In this document: piece by piece, positions 27,391-36,095 of the stretch
Layout of the letters: the number at the start of each line of letters is the position of its first letter
Numbering within the stretch: position 1 is the stretch's first letter
Source: Phycobacter sedimenti
GTDB lineage: Bacteria; Pseudomonadota; Alphaproteobacteria; Rhodobacterales; Rhodobacteraceae
Assembly (NCBI RefSeq): GCF_038148855.1
Contig: NZ_JBBVGR010000006.1
Coordinates: 62,001-126,000, forward strand
Direction of reading: 5' to 3'
Length of the DNA stretch: 64,000 nucleotides
Position numbers and translations under genes: made by a program
The notes under the pieces: model-generated
Database searches by the model: none
Seen by the model: the letters and a program-made list of their open reading frames with translations, nothing else
Told to the model about the DNA's origin: nothing

Positions 27391-27951
27391 TTAGCCCTCT
27401 TCGCTGGCCTCTTCACGGGGGGCGAACCAGCCGTTTTCCTTGTGCTGCTCGGCCATCCATTCTTCGACCGCATCGGCGATATTGAGCGCAAGGCCCGCGA
27501 TCTGCTCTTCCTTGGTACGGCTGTGGCCCGAGCCGACGATCGCGCTTTCCCCGGTGGTGTCCTCGAAGATCTCCATCTGGTGCTTGTCGGCCAGGAATTC
27601 CTGTTTGGCGACATCATAGACAAAGACATTCACCACCGCGACGCTCTTGGGGTTGAACAGGATCGGTACGCCCGGCGGCGCCAGCATGAAGCCTTCGAGC
27701 GTGACCGCCACATCGTATTCCTGGCTGCCCTCATAGCGGCGCAGGCGCGCCTCAAGCGCGGTTTTCATCGGTTCTGTCCATTCGGACTGGTCCGCGTCGC
27801 GGGACATCGGCCATTTCAACGCTTTCTCGGTGTAGACATGGGCCACCCGCACCTTGAAGGCACCCAGATCCTCGGGCGGCTCATTGAGCTGGGTTTCACT
27901 GCAGGCCGCAACCAGGGCGAACAGGCCCAAAAAGGCGAGAAGTCGGATCAT
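27391..27951 (-). CDS. Lipoprotein, conserved-looking hypothetical
   Basis: 186 residues from the ATG at 27951, with AGGGAAAAG upstream; the first residues MIRLLAFLGLFALVAACSE form a lipoprotein signal with the modified cysteine at 17. The longer frame to 28035 would bury the signal and is rejected. The mature part has no recognised domain; it is acidic and contains a stretch on assembly-like pattern (VAVTLEGFMLAPPG, VVNVFVYDVA). It lies 84 bases downstream of parC on the same strand, so it is probably read from the parC message. Function unknown. Confidence 0.75.
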   Translation of the reverse strand: MIRLLAFLGLFALVAACSETQLNEPPEDLGAFKVRVAHVYTEKALKWPMSRDADQSEWTEPMKTALEARLRRYEGSQEYDVAVTLEGFMLAPPGVPILFNPKSVAVVNVFVYDVAKQEFLADKHQMEIFEDTTGESAIVGSGHSRTKEEQIAGLALNIADAVEEWMAEQHKENGWFAPREEASEEG

Positions 27952-28035
27952 GTCTTTTCCCTCAATCGCACCGGGCCAAGTGCCGGTCGCTGGCAGATAG
28001 CCAGAGCGGGCGGCGCCGGTAAACCCCAGAGGCAA

Positions 28036-30384
28036 TCATTTGAATTTATAGTTGCGCGGGAAACCATAGGGCGGGCGTTTGCCGACACCGGCCCGCTTGC
28101 CCAGCCACTGGCCAAGGTCGGTTTCATGACGGGTTTTGCCGCCGCCCATTTCCCAAGAGAGGCCATCGTCCCAGTTGAAGGTGGTGACGTCACTCAGACC
28201 GCCGTCCAGCTCCAGCGAACCCTGCTTGCCCCGCGCCATGTTGTATTTCTGCAGGCGGACGCCCTTGCCGCGCGACAGTTCCGGCATCTCTTCGACAGAG
28301 AAGACCAGGAACTTGCCGTTTTCCGAGACCACCGCCACGTGATCACCAGTCACAGGAACGCAGACCTTGGCCTTTTCATCGTCCTTGACGTTCAGCACCT
28401 GCTTGCCGCCACGGGTCTGTGCCACGATGTCCTTTTCGGCGCAGATAAAGCCGTTACCCGCGGATGAGGCCACCAGAAGTCGGCCTTCGGGGTTATGGAT
28501 TAGGATATCGACGATCTCGACCTCGTTGGGCAGATCCACCATCAGGCGCAGCGGCTCGCCCATGCCGCGACCACCCGGCAGGTTGGCAGCAGACAGGGTA
28601 TAGAACCGCCCGTTGCTGCCAAAGACCAACAGCCGGTCCGTGGTTTCCGCATGGAAGATGAAACGCGCGCCGTCGCCATCCTTGAACTTCAGTTCCCGGC
28701 TGAGATCGATATGGCCGGTCATCGCCCGGATCCAGCCCATCTGAGAGCAGACCACCGTGATCGGTTCGCGGTCGATCATCGCCTCAAGCGGAACATCCTC
28801 GACCTCACCGGCTTCGGCGAAACGGGTGCGGCGGGAACCGCCTTCGTACTCCTTGCCAAACGTCTTTTTCGTCTCGCGCAGCTGTTCGGTGATGCGCGTC
28901 CATTGCAACTCTTCTGACCCCAAGAGTTCGACCAGCCCGGCGCGTTCCGCGCGCAGGGCGTCGCGCTCGCGGGTCAGTTCGATCTCTTCCAGCTTACGCA
29001 GGGAGCGCAGGCGCATGTTGAGGATCGCCTCGGCCTGCACCTCGGTCAGCTCACCTGCCCCGGCGGCGGGCGTCACGTAATCGGCCTCGTCTTGGGCGCG
29101 GGGATGATCCTTGGACCAATCCTCGCGCATCAGGGCGGCCTTGGGGTCCTCGTCATAGCGGATGATGTCGATCACCCGGTCGAGGTTCAGGAAGGCGATG
29201 ATGAAACCGTCGAGCACCTCGAGCCGGTGATCGATCTTGGCCATCCGGTGGCGCGAGCGGCGCTGCAGCACGTCCCGGCGATGATCAAGGAAGGCGCGCA
29301 GCACCTCTTTCATCGAGCAGACCTTGGGCGTCACCCCGTCGATCAGCACGTTCATGTTGAGCGAGAAGCGCACCTCAAGGTCAGAGTTGCGGAACATCAG
29401 CCCCATCAGGATCTCGGGATCGACGTTCTTGGATTTCGGCTCCAGCACGATGCGGATGTCATCGGCCGACTCGTCACGCACATCGGCGAGGATCGGCACC
29501 TTCTTGGTCTGAATCAGCTCGGCGATCTTCTCGATCAGCTTGGATTTCTGAACCTGATAGGGGATTTCCGTGACCACGATCTGCCACTGGCCACGGCCCA
29601 GATCCTCGACCTCGTGGGTGGCGCGCAGCCGAAACGATCCGCGCCCGGTGCGATAGGCCTTGGCGATATTCTCCTTCGGCTCCACGATGATGCCGCCGGT
29701 GGGAAAATCAGGGCCGGGCACGTATTTCAGAAGCGTGTCGTCATCGGCGCCGGGGGCCTTGATTAGGTGGATACAGGCGTCGATCAGCTCGGCGATGTTG
29801 TGCGGCGGAATGTTCGTCGCCATGCCCACCGCGATGCCGCTGGCGCCATTGGCCAGAATGTTCGGAAAGGTCGCAGGCAGAACCGCCGGTTCGGTCAGGC
29901 GGCCATCGTAGTTGTCGCGGAAATCGACCGCATCCTCGCTGAGGCCTTCAAGCATAGCCTCGGCAACGAAGGTCATCCGCGCCTCGGTATAGCGCGAGGC
30001 CGCCGGGTTATCGCCGTCGATATTGCCGAAATTGCCCTGACCGTCCACCAGCGGGTAGCGCACGTTGAAATCCTGCGCGAGGCGCGCCATCGCGTCATAG
30101 ATCGCCGCGTCCCCATGCGGGTGGAAATCCCCCATGGTATCGCCGGAAATCTTCGCCGATTTCAGAAAACCACCGGTCGATGTCAGCCGCAGGCGGCTCA
30201 TTGCGTAAAGGATCCGCCGGTGAACCGGCTTCAACCCGTCGCGCGCATCGGGCAGCGCCCGATGCATGATCGTGCTCAGCGCATAGGTCAGGTAGCGCTC
30301 GCCAATGGCGCGGCGCAGGGGTTCCAGCACTTCGCCATTCTGCGGCGCGGAGGGGAGGTCGGGGTCTTCTACCAGGTCGCTCAT
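28036..30384 (-). CDS. parC: DNA topoisomerase IV subunit A
   Basis: DNA-cleaving subunit of topoisomerase IV, which decatenates daughter chromosomes. 782 residues from the ATG at 30384 (MSDLVEDPDLP). The catalytic tyrosine is Y132 in AASRYTEAR, and the quinolone region reads GDTMGDFHPHGDAAIYD (about residues 81-97). I call it ParC rather than GyrA because it is shorter than alphaproteobacterial GyrA (about 900 residues) and lacks a GyrA-box-type tail; it ends in a basic PYGFPRNYKFK. The partner parE is not in the window. An extension to 30444 is open but lacks conserved sequence. Confidence 0.93.
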   Translation of the reverse strand: MSDLVEDPDLPSAPQNGEVLEPLRRAIGERYLTYALSTIMHRALPDARDGLKPVHRRILYAMSRLRLTSTGGFLKSAKISGDTMGDFHPHGDAAIYDAMARLAQDFNVRYPLVDGQGNFGNIDGDNPAASRYTEARMTFVAEAMLEGLSEDAVDFRDNYDGRLTEPAVLPATFPNILANGASGIAVGMATNIPPHNIAELIDACIHLIKAPGADDDTLLKYVPGPDFPTGGIIVEPKENIAKAYRTGRGSFRLRATHEVEDLGRGQWQIVVTEIPYQVQKSKLIEKIAELIQTKKVPILADVRDESADDIRIVLEPKSKNVDPEILMGLMFRNSDLEVRFSLNMNVLIDGVTPKVCSMKEVLRAFLDHRRDVLQRRSRHRMAKIDHRLEVLDGFIIAFLNLDRVIDIIRYDEDPKAALMREDWSKDHPRAQDEADYVTPAAGAGELTEVQAEAILNMRLRSLRKLEEIELTRERDALRAERAGLVELLGSEELQWTRITEQLRETKKTFGKEYEGGSRRTRFAEAGEVEDVPLEAMIDREPITVVCSQMGWIRAMTGHIDLSRELKFKDGDGARFIFHAETTDRLLVFGSNGRFYTLSAANLPGGRGMGEPLRLMVDLPNEVEIVDILIHNPEGRLLVASSAGNGFICAEKDIVAQTRGGKQVLNVKDDEKAKVCVPVTGDHVAVVSENGKFLVFSVEEMPELSRGKGVRLQKYNMARGKQGSLELDGGLSDVTTFNWDDGLSWEMGGGKTRHETDLGQWLGKRAGVGKRPPYGFPRNYKFK

Positions 30385-30635
30385 ATCGTGGTAATACTGC
30401 CCCCGTCTGCCGCGGTAAAGCGGCGCTTTGTACCAAGAGCACACCGGTCCGCGGGTTGGGGGAGAAGAAAACCGACTCTCCCCTGTGTTTCGGACCCGTT
30501 TTCACATAGGATTAAGCCTGTGCTGCCTATGGTTCCACCGCCTGCCCCATACCCGACCGCGGGTTTGGAGCGCAGGTTGCGGGGCCAGCTGCCGCAGGCG
30601 GCTTGTCATTGAAGTTATGATCTGGGGGATGCGCC

Positions 30636-31313
30636 ATGTCGCGCTTTGTTTTGGTGTCTTTTGCCTTTCTCGGCTGGGGCTTTTATGAGCTCAGCGGCGG
30701 GGCAGGTTTCACCCCGCCAGAACGCCCGGTCGTTGAAATCGCACAAGCGTCTGGGCGCGAACCGAACCGCGACACGCAAGATGAAATCACCGTTACGGCT
30801 GCATCCCTGGTGACGCGCACCACGATCGAGATGCGTCACAAGGAACTGGTGCGCGCGCGTGTTGACGAAGAGCGGACACCGACAACGATTGCTACAACCC
30901 AGAAACGCGGCACAGACACAACGCGATCGGCATCCGCTAGCCTGTTCAATGCAGGGCTTGGATCGGGGGGCATCCAGCTTGCCTCGCTCGAAGAGGGTCT
31001 TGGCGGCGGCCTGCAAGCTGATTGGCGCGAAAATGGCGCGCCAGCCGCCGCGGACCAGCAACCGGCACCGGCCGAGAACGATGGCATCAGCCAGCCAGCT
31101 GCCGCCAAAGCGGACATCCGCAACATTCGAGCCTCTCGGGTCAACATGCGGGAGGGTCCAGGCACGGCCTATCCGATCATCACGCGCCTTTTGGCCGGGG
31201 ACGAGGTGATCGTCATCGATGACAATGGCGCCGACTGGCTACATCTGCGCACCCCCGACAATGAACACTTCGGCTGGATCGCCGCTTCACTGGTAAGCAA
31301 AAAAGCCCCATAA
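30636..31313 (+). CDS. SH3b-domain envelope protein
   Basis: 225 residues: a hydrophobic N-terminus (about 3-20) that acts as signal or anchor, a low-complexity Ala/Gln/Thr-rich linker, and a C-terminal bacterial SH3 domain (about 158-220) containing VNMREGPGTAYPI and GWIAASLV. Such proteins sit in the periplasm and bind peptidoglycan or partner hydrolases. It diverges from parC across 191-250 bases and is followed by an unrelated SDR gene after 39 bases. Role beyond wall binding is unknown. Confidence 0.75.
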   Translation: MSRFVLVSFAFLGWGFYELSGGAGFTPPERPVVEIAQASGREPNRDTQDEITVTAASLVTRTTIEMRHKELVRARVDEERTPTTIATTQKRGTDTTRSASASLFNAGLGSGGIQLASLEEGLGGGLQADWRENGAPAAADQQPAPAENDGISQPAAAKADIRNIRASRVNMREGPGTAYPIITRLLAGDEVIVIDDNGADWLHLRTPDNEHFGWIAASLVSKKAP

Positions 31314-31352
31314 CGACCCGCAAGTCTGGCAGATCTTGGCGCGGGGGCCTTC

Positions 31353-32183
31353 ATGCAGAAAACAATCCTGATCACAGGCTGTTCGTCCGGCATCGGTCTG
31401 GACGCCGCACGCGGCATGCGGGCTCGCGGCTGGCGGGTCTTTGCCTCCTGCCGCCAGCAGCGCGATTGCGACCAGATGCGCGCCGAAGGCTTCGACAGCC
31501 CGCTGATCGACTACACCGATTCCGAAACGATCACCTCTGGTCTGCGCGAGGTGCTGGAGGCTACCGGCGGCACCCTGGACGTGCTGTTCAACAATGGTGC
31601 CCACGGGCTGCCCGGCGCGGTCGAGGACCTGCCGACCGAGGCCCTGCGCACAATTTTCGAAAGCAATTTCTTCGGCTGGCACGAGCTGACGCGGCAGGTG
31701 ATCCCTGTGATGCGCGCCCAAGGCCATGGGCGCATCGTGCAGAATTCCTCGATCCTGGGAATGGTCTCTTTCCCCTGGCGCGGCGCCTATGTGGCGACAA
31801 AATATGCCGTTGAGGGGCTGACCGATACGCTGCGGATCGAACTGATAGACACCGACATCCACGTTGTCCTCATCGAACCCGGCCCCGTGACCTCCAAGAT
31901 CCGGGAGAATTCGATCCCGCATTTCGAACGCTTCGTGGACTGGCAGGCCTCGCCCTTGCGGGACCTCTACGAAAAGAGCCTCCTCAAGCGCCTTTACGAA
32001 AGCAAGGGGCCGGATACCTTTGAGCTGCCCGCCTCGGCAGTGACGGCAAAACTGATCCATGCCTGCGAATCGCGCCGCCCCCGACCACGGTACTATGTGA
32101 CCACGCCGACCCATATCGCCGGGTTCCTGCGCCGGATTTTGTCGACCCGGTCAATTGACCGCATCCTTGCCCGCCTTAGATAG
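31353..32183 (+). CDS. Short-chain dehydrogenase/reductase
   Basis: Classical SDR oxidoreductase of 276 residues. The NAD(P) motif TGCSSGIG is at residues 8-15, NNGAHG at 80-85, and the catalytic triad is Ser132/133 in NSSILG with Tyr146 and Lys150 in YVATK. The Arg-rich SCRQQRD following the second strand favours NADP. The substrate cannot be told. It is 39 bases after the SH3b gene, and the HIG1-like gene follows after 71 bases. Confidence 0.88.
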   Translation: MQKTILITGCSSGIGLDAARGMRARGWRVFASCRQQRDCDQMRAEGFDSPLIDYTDSETITSGLREVLEATGGTLDVLFNNGAHGLPGAVEDLPTEALRTIFESNFFGWHELTRQVIPVMRAQGHGRIVQNSSILGMVSFPWRGAYVATKYAVEGLTDTLRIELIDTDIHVVLIEPGPVTSKIRENSIPHFERFVDWQASPLRDLYEKSLLKRLYESKGPDTFELPASAVTAKLIHACESRRPRPRYYVTTPTHIAGFLRRILSTRSIDRILARLR

Positions 32184-32254
32184 CGGATTCGCGGTCGCCA
32201 TCTGCCCAGGCAGGCGATAGACCGGGACAAGACAAATGCGAAGGAGCATGAGCA

Positions 32255-32458
32255 ATGGGTGATCCGCTCTTCATTCTGGCCGTTGTGGCCATGGCGGCAG
32301 TGGTGATCGTGCTGGTGATCGGCATGGGCGGCTTTGGCAAAGGCGGCGCCTTCAATCACAAGTACGGCAACAAGATGATGCGCCTGCGGCTGCTGTTCCA
32401 GTTCATCGCCGTGGTCCTGATCGTGGCCTTCGTCTATCTGCGCTCGCAAGGAGGCTGA
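32255..32458 (+). CDS. HIG1-like twin-transmembrane protein
   Basis: 67-residue protein with two hydrophobic helices (about 5-24 and 47-64) flanking the basic loop NKMMRLRLLFQ. The Arg-x-Arg-x3-Gln part matches the HIG1 signature of mitochondrial Rcf1/HIGD1, with Asn where the first Gln/Ile is expected. Mitochondrial members bind and tune cytochrome c oxidase; a similar role in the inner membrane of this alphaproteobacterium is inference. It starts with ATG at 32255 after AAGGAG and lies only 5 bases before the cobalamin adenosyltransferase, so they share a transcript. Confidence 0.7.
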   Translation: MGDPLFILAVVAMAAVVIVLVIGMGGFGKGGAFNHKYGNKMMRLRLLFQFIAVVLIVAFVYLRSQGG

Positions 32459-32463
32459 GGAAT

Positions 32464-33036
32464 ATGGTTGTTCTGAGCAAGATCTACACCCGCACCGGTG
32501 ACAAGGGCGACACCGCCCTCGGCGACGGGCAGCGCGTGGCCAAACATTCGGCCCGGGTCAGCGCCTATGGGACCTCGGACGAGCTGAACGCCTTTGTGGG
32601 TGTCGCGCGCCTTGAGGCGACAGGCGACATGGACGAGGCCCTTGCCCGCATCCAGAATGATCTCTTCGACCTCGGCGCCGACATGTGCCGCCCCGACATG
32701 GCCAAGGACGCCGAAGCCGAATACCCGCCCCTGCGGATGGCGGACGCTCAGGTCGAGCGGCTTGAGGTGGAAATTGACGTCATGAACAAGGATCTGGAGC
32801 CTTTGCGCAGTTTCGTTCTGCCGGGTGGCTCGAAACTCTCGGCCCATCTGCACGTCTGCCGCACCGTGGCACGCCGCGCCGAGCGGCTGGCCACGGAGCT
32901 TGCCACCGAGGAAGAGGTGAACCCGGCCGCCGTGCGATACCTCAATCGCCTGTCCGACTGGTTCTTCGTTGCGTCACGCGTGGCCAATGACAACGGCGCA
33001 CGGGACGTGCTCTGGGTCCCCGGCGCAAACCGTTAG
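32464..33036 (+). CDS. pduO: PduO-type cob(I)alamin adenosyltransferase
   Basis: Makes adenosylcobalamin from ATP and cob(I)alamin, the cofactor of methylmalonyl- and ethylmalonyl-CoA mutases. 190 residues with the ATP-binding N-terminus YTRTGDKGDT (residues 8-17), the conserved RRAERL and the C-terminal signature RYLNRLSDWFFV. This is the PduO family, not the CobA/BtuR fold. It is translated 5 bases after the HIG1-like gene. The coenzyme would be needed by the ethylmalonyl-CoA pathway indicated by mcd at 47.8 kb. I find no cobalamin riboswitch upstream. Confidence 0.93.
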   Translation: MVVLSKIYTRTGDKGDTALGDGQRVAKHSARVSAYGTSDELNAFVGVARLEATGDMDEALARIQNDLFDLGADMCRPDMAKDAEAEYPPLRMADAQVERLEVEIDVMNKDLEPLRSFVLPGGSKLSAHLHVCRTVARRAERLATELATEEEVNPAAVRYLNRLSDWFFVASRVANDNGARDVLWVPGANR

Positions 33037-33300
33037 AGCCGCGCAAACCCACACGAATCGCTCGGGGCAACCGTGCCCCGGCGCGCGCCCGGCACAGGAA
33101 ACCTGCCGTTGCGGCAGATGTCTTTCCCTTACGAAACATTCTTGCAAAATTGATGCGCCAAACAGACAGACGCGACGTCCGGGGCCGCTAACGTGACGAT
33201 TTTTCACTGTTGCCCGCATTGCTGACCCGGTATCAACGGCGCGAGAGCATGAAGGCCCGCCGCCCACGCGACAGGCCATTTGTTAAGGAGAGAACGCAAA

Positions 33301-34059
33301 ATGAAGGTACTCGTGCCTGTCAAACGCGTGATCGACTACAACGTGAAGGTCCGCGTCAAAGCGGACGGCAGCGGTGTCGATCTCGCCAACGTCAAGATGT
33401 CGATGAACCCCTTTGACGAGATTGCCGTCGAAGAGGCCATCCGCCTGAAGGAAGCCGGCAAGGCAGACGAGGTCGTTGCGGTCTCGATCGGTGTTAAACA
33501 AGCTCAGGAAACCCTGCGCACCGCCCTCGCCATGGGCGCGGACCGCGCGATCCTGGTTGTTGCCGCCGATGACGTTCATACCGACATCGAACCGCTGGCC
33601 GTGGCCAAGATCCTCGCCAAGATCGTCGAGGAAGAGCAGCCCGGTCTGGTTCTGGCTGGTAAACAAGCCATCGACAACGACATGAACGCCACCGGTCAGA
33701 TGCTGTCGGCTCTGCTGGGCTGGTCGCAGGGCACCTTTGCCTCTGAGATCGACATCGACGGCGACAACGCCAAGGTCACCCGCGAAGTCGACGGCGGCCT
33801 GCAGACCATCTCCGTGAAGATGCCTGCCATCGTCACCGTGGATCTGCGCCTCAACGAACCGCGTTATGCCTCGCTGCCGAACATCATGAAGGCCAAGAAA
33901 AAGCCGCTGGATGAGAAAACCGCCGCCGACTACGGCGTCGATGTCTCGCCGCGCCTCGAAGTGGTCTCGACCAAAGAGCCCGAAGCGCGCTCGGCCGGTA
34001 TCATCGTGGGTTCGGTCGACGAGCTGGTTGCGAAACTCAAAGAAGCGGGGGCTGTGTAA
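33301..34059 (+). CDS. etfB: Electron transfer flavoprotein beta subunit
   Basis: With EtfA it carries electrons from acyl-CoA dehydrogenases to ETF-ubiquinone oxidoreductase. 252 residues starting MKVLVPVKRVIDYNVKV; the AMP-binding region includes ALAMGADRAILV and GKQAIDNDMNATGQ. An AAGGAGAG ribosome-binding site precedes the ATG at 33301; the upstream frame start at 33280 is discarded. It overlaps etfA by one base (TAATG). Methylsuccinyl-CoA dehydrogenase, encoded 14 kb away, is a likely electron donor. Confidence 0.97.
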   Translation: MKVLVPVKRVIDYNVKVRVKADGSGVDLANVKMSMNPFDEIAVEEAIRLKEAGKADEVVAVSIGVKQAQETLRTALAMGADRAILVVAADDVHTDIEPLAVAKILAKIVEEEQPGLVLAGKQAIDNDMNATGQMLSALLGWSQGTFASEIDIDGDNAKVTREVDGGLQTISVKMPAIVTVDLRLNEPRYASLPNIMKAKKKPLDEKTAADYGVDVSPRLEVVSTKEPEARSAGIIVGSVDELVAKLKEAGAV

Positions 34060-34988
34060 TGGCTGTTCTTCTCCTTGCCGAAGTGAACAACGGCGAGCTG
34101 GCGCTGGACGCCACCGCCAAGGCTGTCTCCGCCGCCAAGGCACTGGGTGACGTGACCGTTCTGTGTGCCGGTGCATCCGCCGCCGCCGCAGGTGACGCCG
34201 CCGCCAAGATCGACGGTGTGGCCAAGGTTCTGGTTGCCGAGGACCCCTCGCTGGGTCACCGCCTGGCCGAGCCGACAGCAGCGCTGATCGTCTCGCTGGC
34301 GGGCGACTACGAGCATATCGTTGCCCCGGCCACCACCGACGCCAAGAACGTGCTGCCGCGCGTTGCGGCCCTGCTGGACGTGATGGTGATCTCCGACGTG
34401 ACCGCAGTGGTCGACGGCGACACCTTCGAGCGCCCGATCTACGCCGGTAACGCGATCCAGACCGTGAAGTCGAAAGACGCCAAAAAGGTCATCTCCTTCC
34501 GCACCTCGACCTTCGATGCCGCTGGTGAAGGTGGCTCTGCCTCGGTGGAAACCACTGGTGCTGCCGAAAACCCGGGCCTGTCCGAATGGATCGAAGACAA
34601 GGTTGCCGCCTCCGACCGACCCGAGCTGACCTCGGCCGGCGTGGTTGTCTCCGGTGGTCGCGGTGTCGGCTCCGAAGAGGACTTCAAACTGATCGAAGGT
34701 CTGGCGGACAAGCTGGGCGCCGCTGTGGGTGCGTCGCGCGCCGCAGTCGATTCGGGCTATGCACCGAACGACTGGCAGGTGGGTCAGACCGGCAAGGTCG
34801 TCGCGCCCGAGCTGTACATCGCGGTCGGCATCTCCGGTGCGATCCAGCACCTCGCGGGTATGAAGGACTCCAAGATCATCGTCGCCATCAACAAGGATGA
34901 AGAAGCGCCGATCTTCCAGGTCGCCGACTTTGGCCTGGTGGCTGACCTGTTCCAGGCGGTGCCTGAGCTTACCGAGAAACTGGGCTGA
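34059..34988 (+). CDS. etfA: Electron transfer flavoprotein alpha subunit
   Basis: FAD-binding partner of EtfB. 309 residues; the C-terminal FAD site is clear: SGGRGVGSEEDF, SRAAVDSGYAP, GQTGKVVAPELYIAVG and GISGAIQHLAGM. The start codon shares one base with the etfB stop, a sign of coupled translation that supports equal subunit amounts. A strong terminator follows 40 bases after the stop, so etfBA is a two-gene operon. Confidence 0.97.
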   Translation: MAVLLLAEVNNGELALDATAKAVSAAKALGDVTVLCAGASAAAAGDAAAKIDGVAKVLVAEDPSLGHRLAEPTAALIVSLAGDYEHIVAPATTDAKNVLPRVAALLDVMVISDVTAVVDGDTFERPIYAGNAIQTVKSKDAKKVISFRTSTFDAAGEGGSASVETTGAAENPGLSEWIEDKVAASDRPELTSAGVVVSGGRGVGSEEDFKLIEGLADKLGAAVGASRAAVDSGYAPNDWQVGQTGKVVAPELYIAVGISGAIQHLAGMKDSKIIVAINKDEEAPIFQVADFGLVADLFQAVPELTEKLG

Positions 34989-35030
34989 TCACGCCCGGCG
35001 TCTGTCGCCGGGACGGACCAAGAACCAAGA

Positions 35031-35060
35031 AGGCCCGCATCAGATGCGGGCCTTTTCTTT
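35031..35060 (+). terminator. Rho-independent terminator of etfBA
   Basis: Plus strand AGGCCCGCAT (35031-35040), loop CAG, ATGCGGGCCT (35044-35053), then TTTCTTT. Perfect 10-base stem. Confidence 0.92.
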
Positions 35061-35115
35061 GCGCAAAACACCGCGCGAGTCGTATCCGCCGCCGGGGGCC
35101 TGAAGCCGCCTCACC

Positions 35116-35940
35116 TTACCCCGCATTCACGATCGTCTGCAAATATTCCGCAGTGGTGGAGCCGATCCTGTTGTGTTCCTTGGGGCCGAGCATCAGACGC
35201 GCCGTCGGCAAGTCGAGCGGTCCCATCTCCATGCCGGCCACGTCATTGGCCAGGCCAGCAGTTGTAACAGGCATTTCCACGACCCCTTTGACGAGATGAC
35301 GCAGCGGGTCAATCATCCCCTGATCAACGAGCACCGGTTCGCGGTTGATCAGTTCCACACCACCCAGATTGTAACGCAGCCAAAGCAGAACAAGCCGCCT
35401 GTTCAGAGTGCTGATCAAGTCCCCCATACGGCTGACCCAGTCCGACTGGATATGAACCCGCAGCGTCTCAAAACGCTCTTCGCAAATATCCCTGAGGCGG
35501 CTGAGCAAATGCTTGTTGAAATGAAATTCCGTAAAATCCACCTCTGGATAGAGCGATATCAGGGCCGGACGCGCCTGCAAGAACCGGTCATTTCGCCTGG
35601 GATGGACCTTGTAGTACCTGTTCGACAGGTTTTGTGCCCCCAGCACCTGCATCACAACAAAATCAGCCTCCTGCGCCACGCGCATCAGGCCCGTATCACC
35701 CAGGAAACTGTCCAGCCCCGCATTCACACCACCAAGGTTCACGCAAGGGACATTCAACAGGGATTCGGTCACGGCAGGAAACGGCTCGGAGACGAACCGC
35801 CCGAACACTTCTGTCCCGCCAAGGAATGCGATGTAAGGGTCGTCCAAATCACGCGCGGGCCCACGCACTTGTAGCCTTGACCCCGCATAGCAACATGTTC
35901 CGACCGAAAGCGCACTAGCGCTATTCAGCTCGTAGCTCAT
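35116..35940 (-). CDS. DUF6473-like protein
   Basis: 274-residue soluble protein that I associate with the DUF6473 group of Rhodobacteraceae by the stretches DPYIAFLGGTEVFGRF (about residues 34-49), VNLGGVNAGLDSFL and MQVLGAQNLSNRYYKVHPRRNDRF. GGTE followed later by VNLG resembles the start of an SGNH or sulfotransferase-type fold, but I see no proven catalytic set. Start ATG at 35940. It is convergent with etfA, across that operon's terminator, and diverges from hbd over about 155 bases. No function can be assigned. Confidence 0.6.
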   Translation of the reverse strand: MSYELNSASALSVGTCCYAGSRLQVRGPARDLDDPYIAFLGGTEVFGRFVSEPFPAVTESLLNVPCVNLGGVNAGLDSFLGDTGLMRVAQEADFVVMQVLGAQNLSNRYYKVHPRRNDRFLQARPALISLYPEVDFTEFHFNKHLLSRLRDICEERFETLRVHIQSDWVSRMGDLISTLNRRLVLLWLRYNLGGVELINREPVLVDQGMIDPLRHLVKGVVEMPVTTAGLANDVAGMEMGPLDLPTARLMLGPKEHNRIGSTTAEYLQTIVNAG

Positions 35941-36095
35941 AGTCCCACCAAATTTTCACCCGATAGTCACTTTGAGACCCAAAGCTTGCAAATTCCCTAA
36001 ACCTCAAATTTGGCTAAAATAGCGCCGGTGCGGCCTTGTGCCGCCCCCGAAACCGCCGATAAGATCGCCCGGCAGGCAGCCAGGGAGCCATGGGC

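Noticed and set aside
32459..33300. Cobalamin riboswitch near pduO or etfB
   Set aside because: pduO follows its neighbour by 5 bases, and I see no B12-box-like segment in the 264-base gap before etfB.
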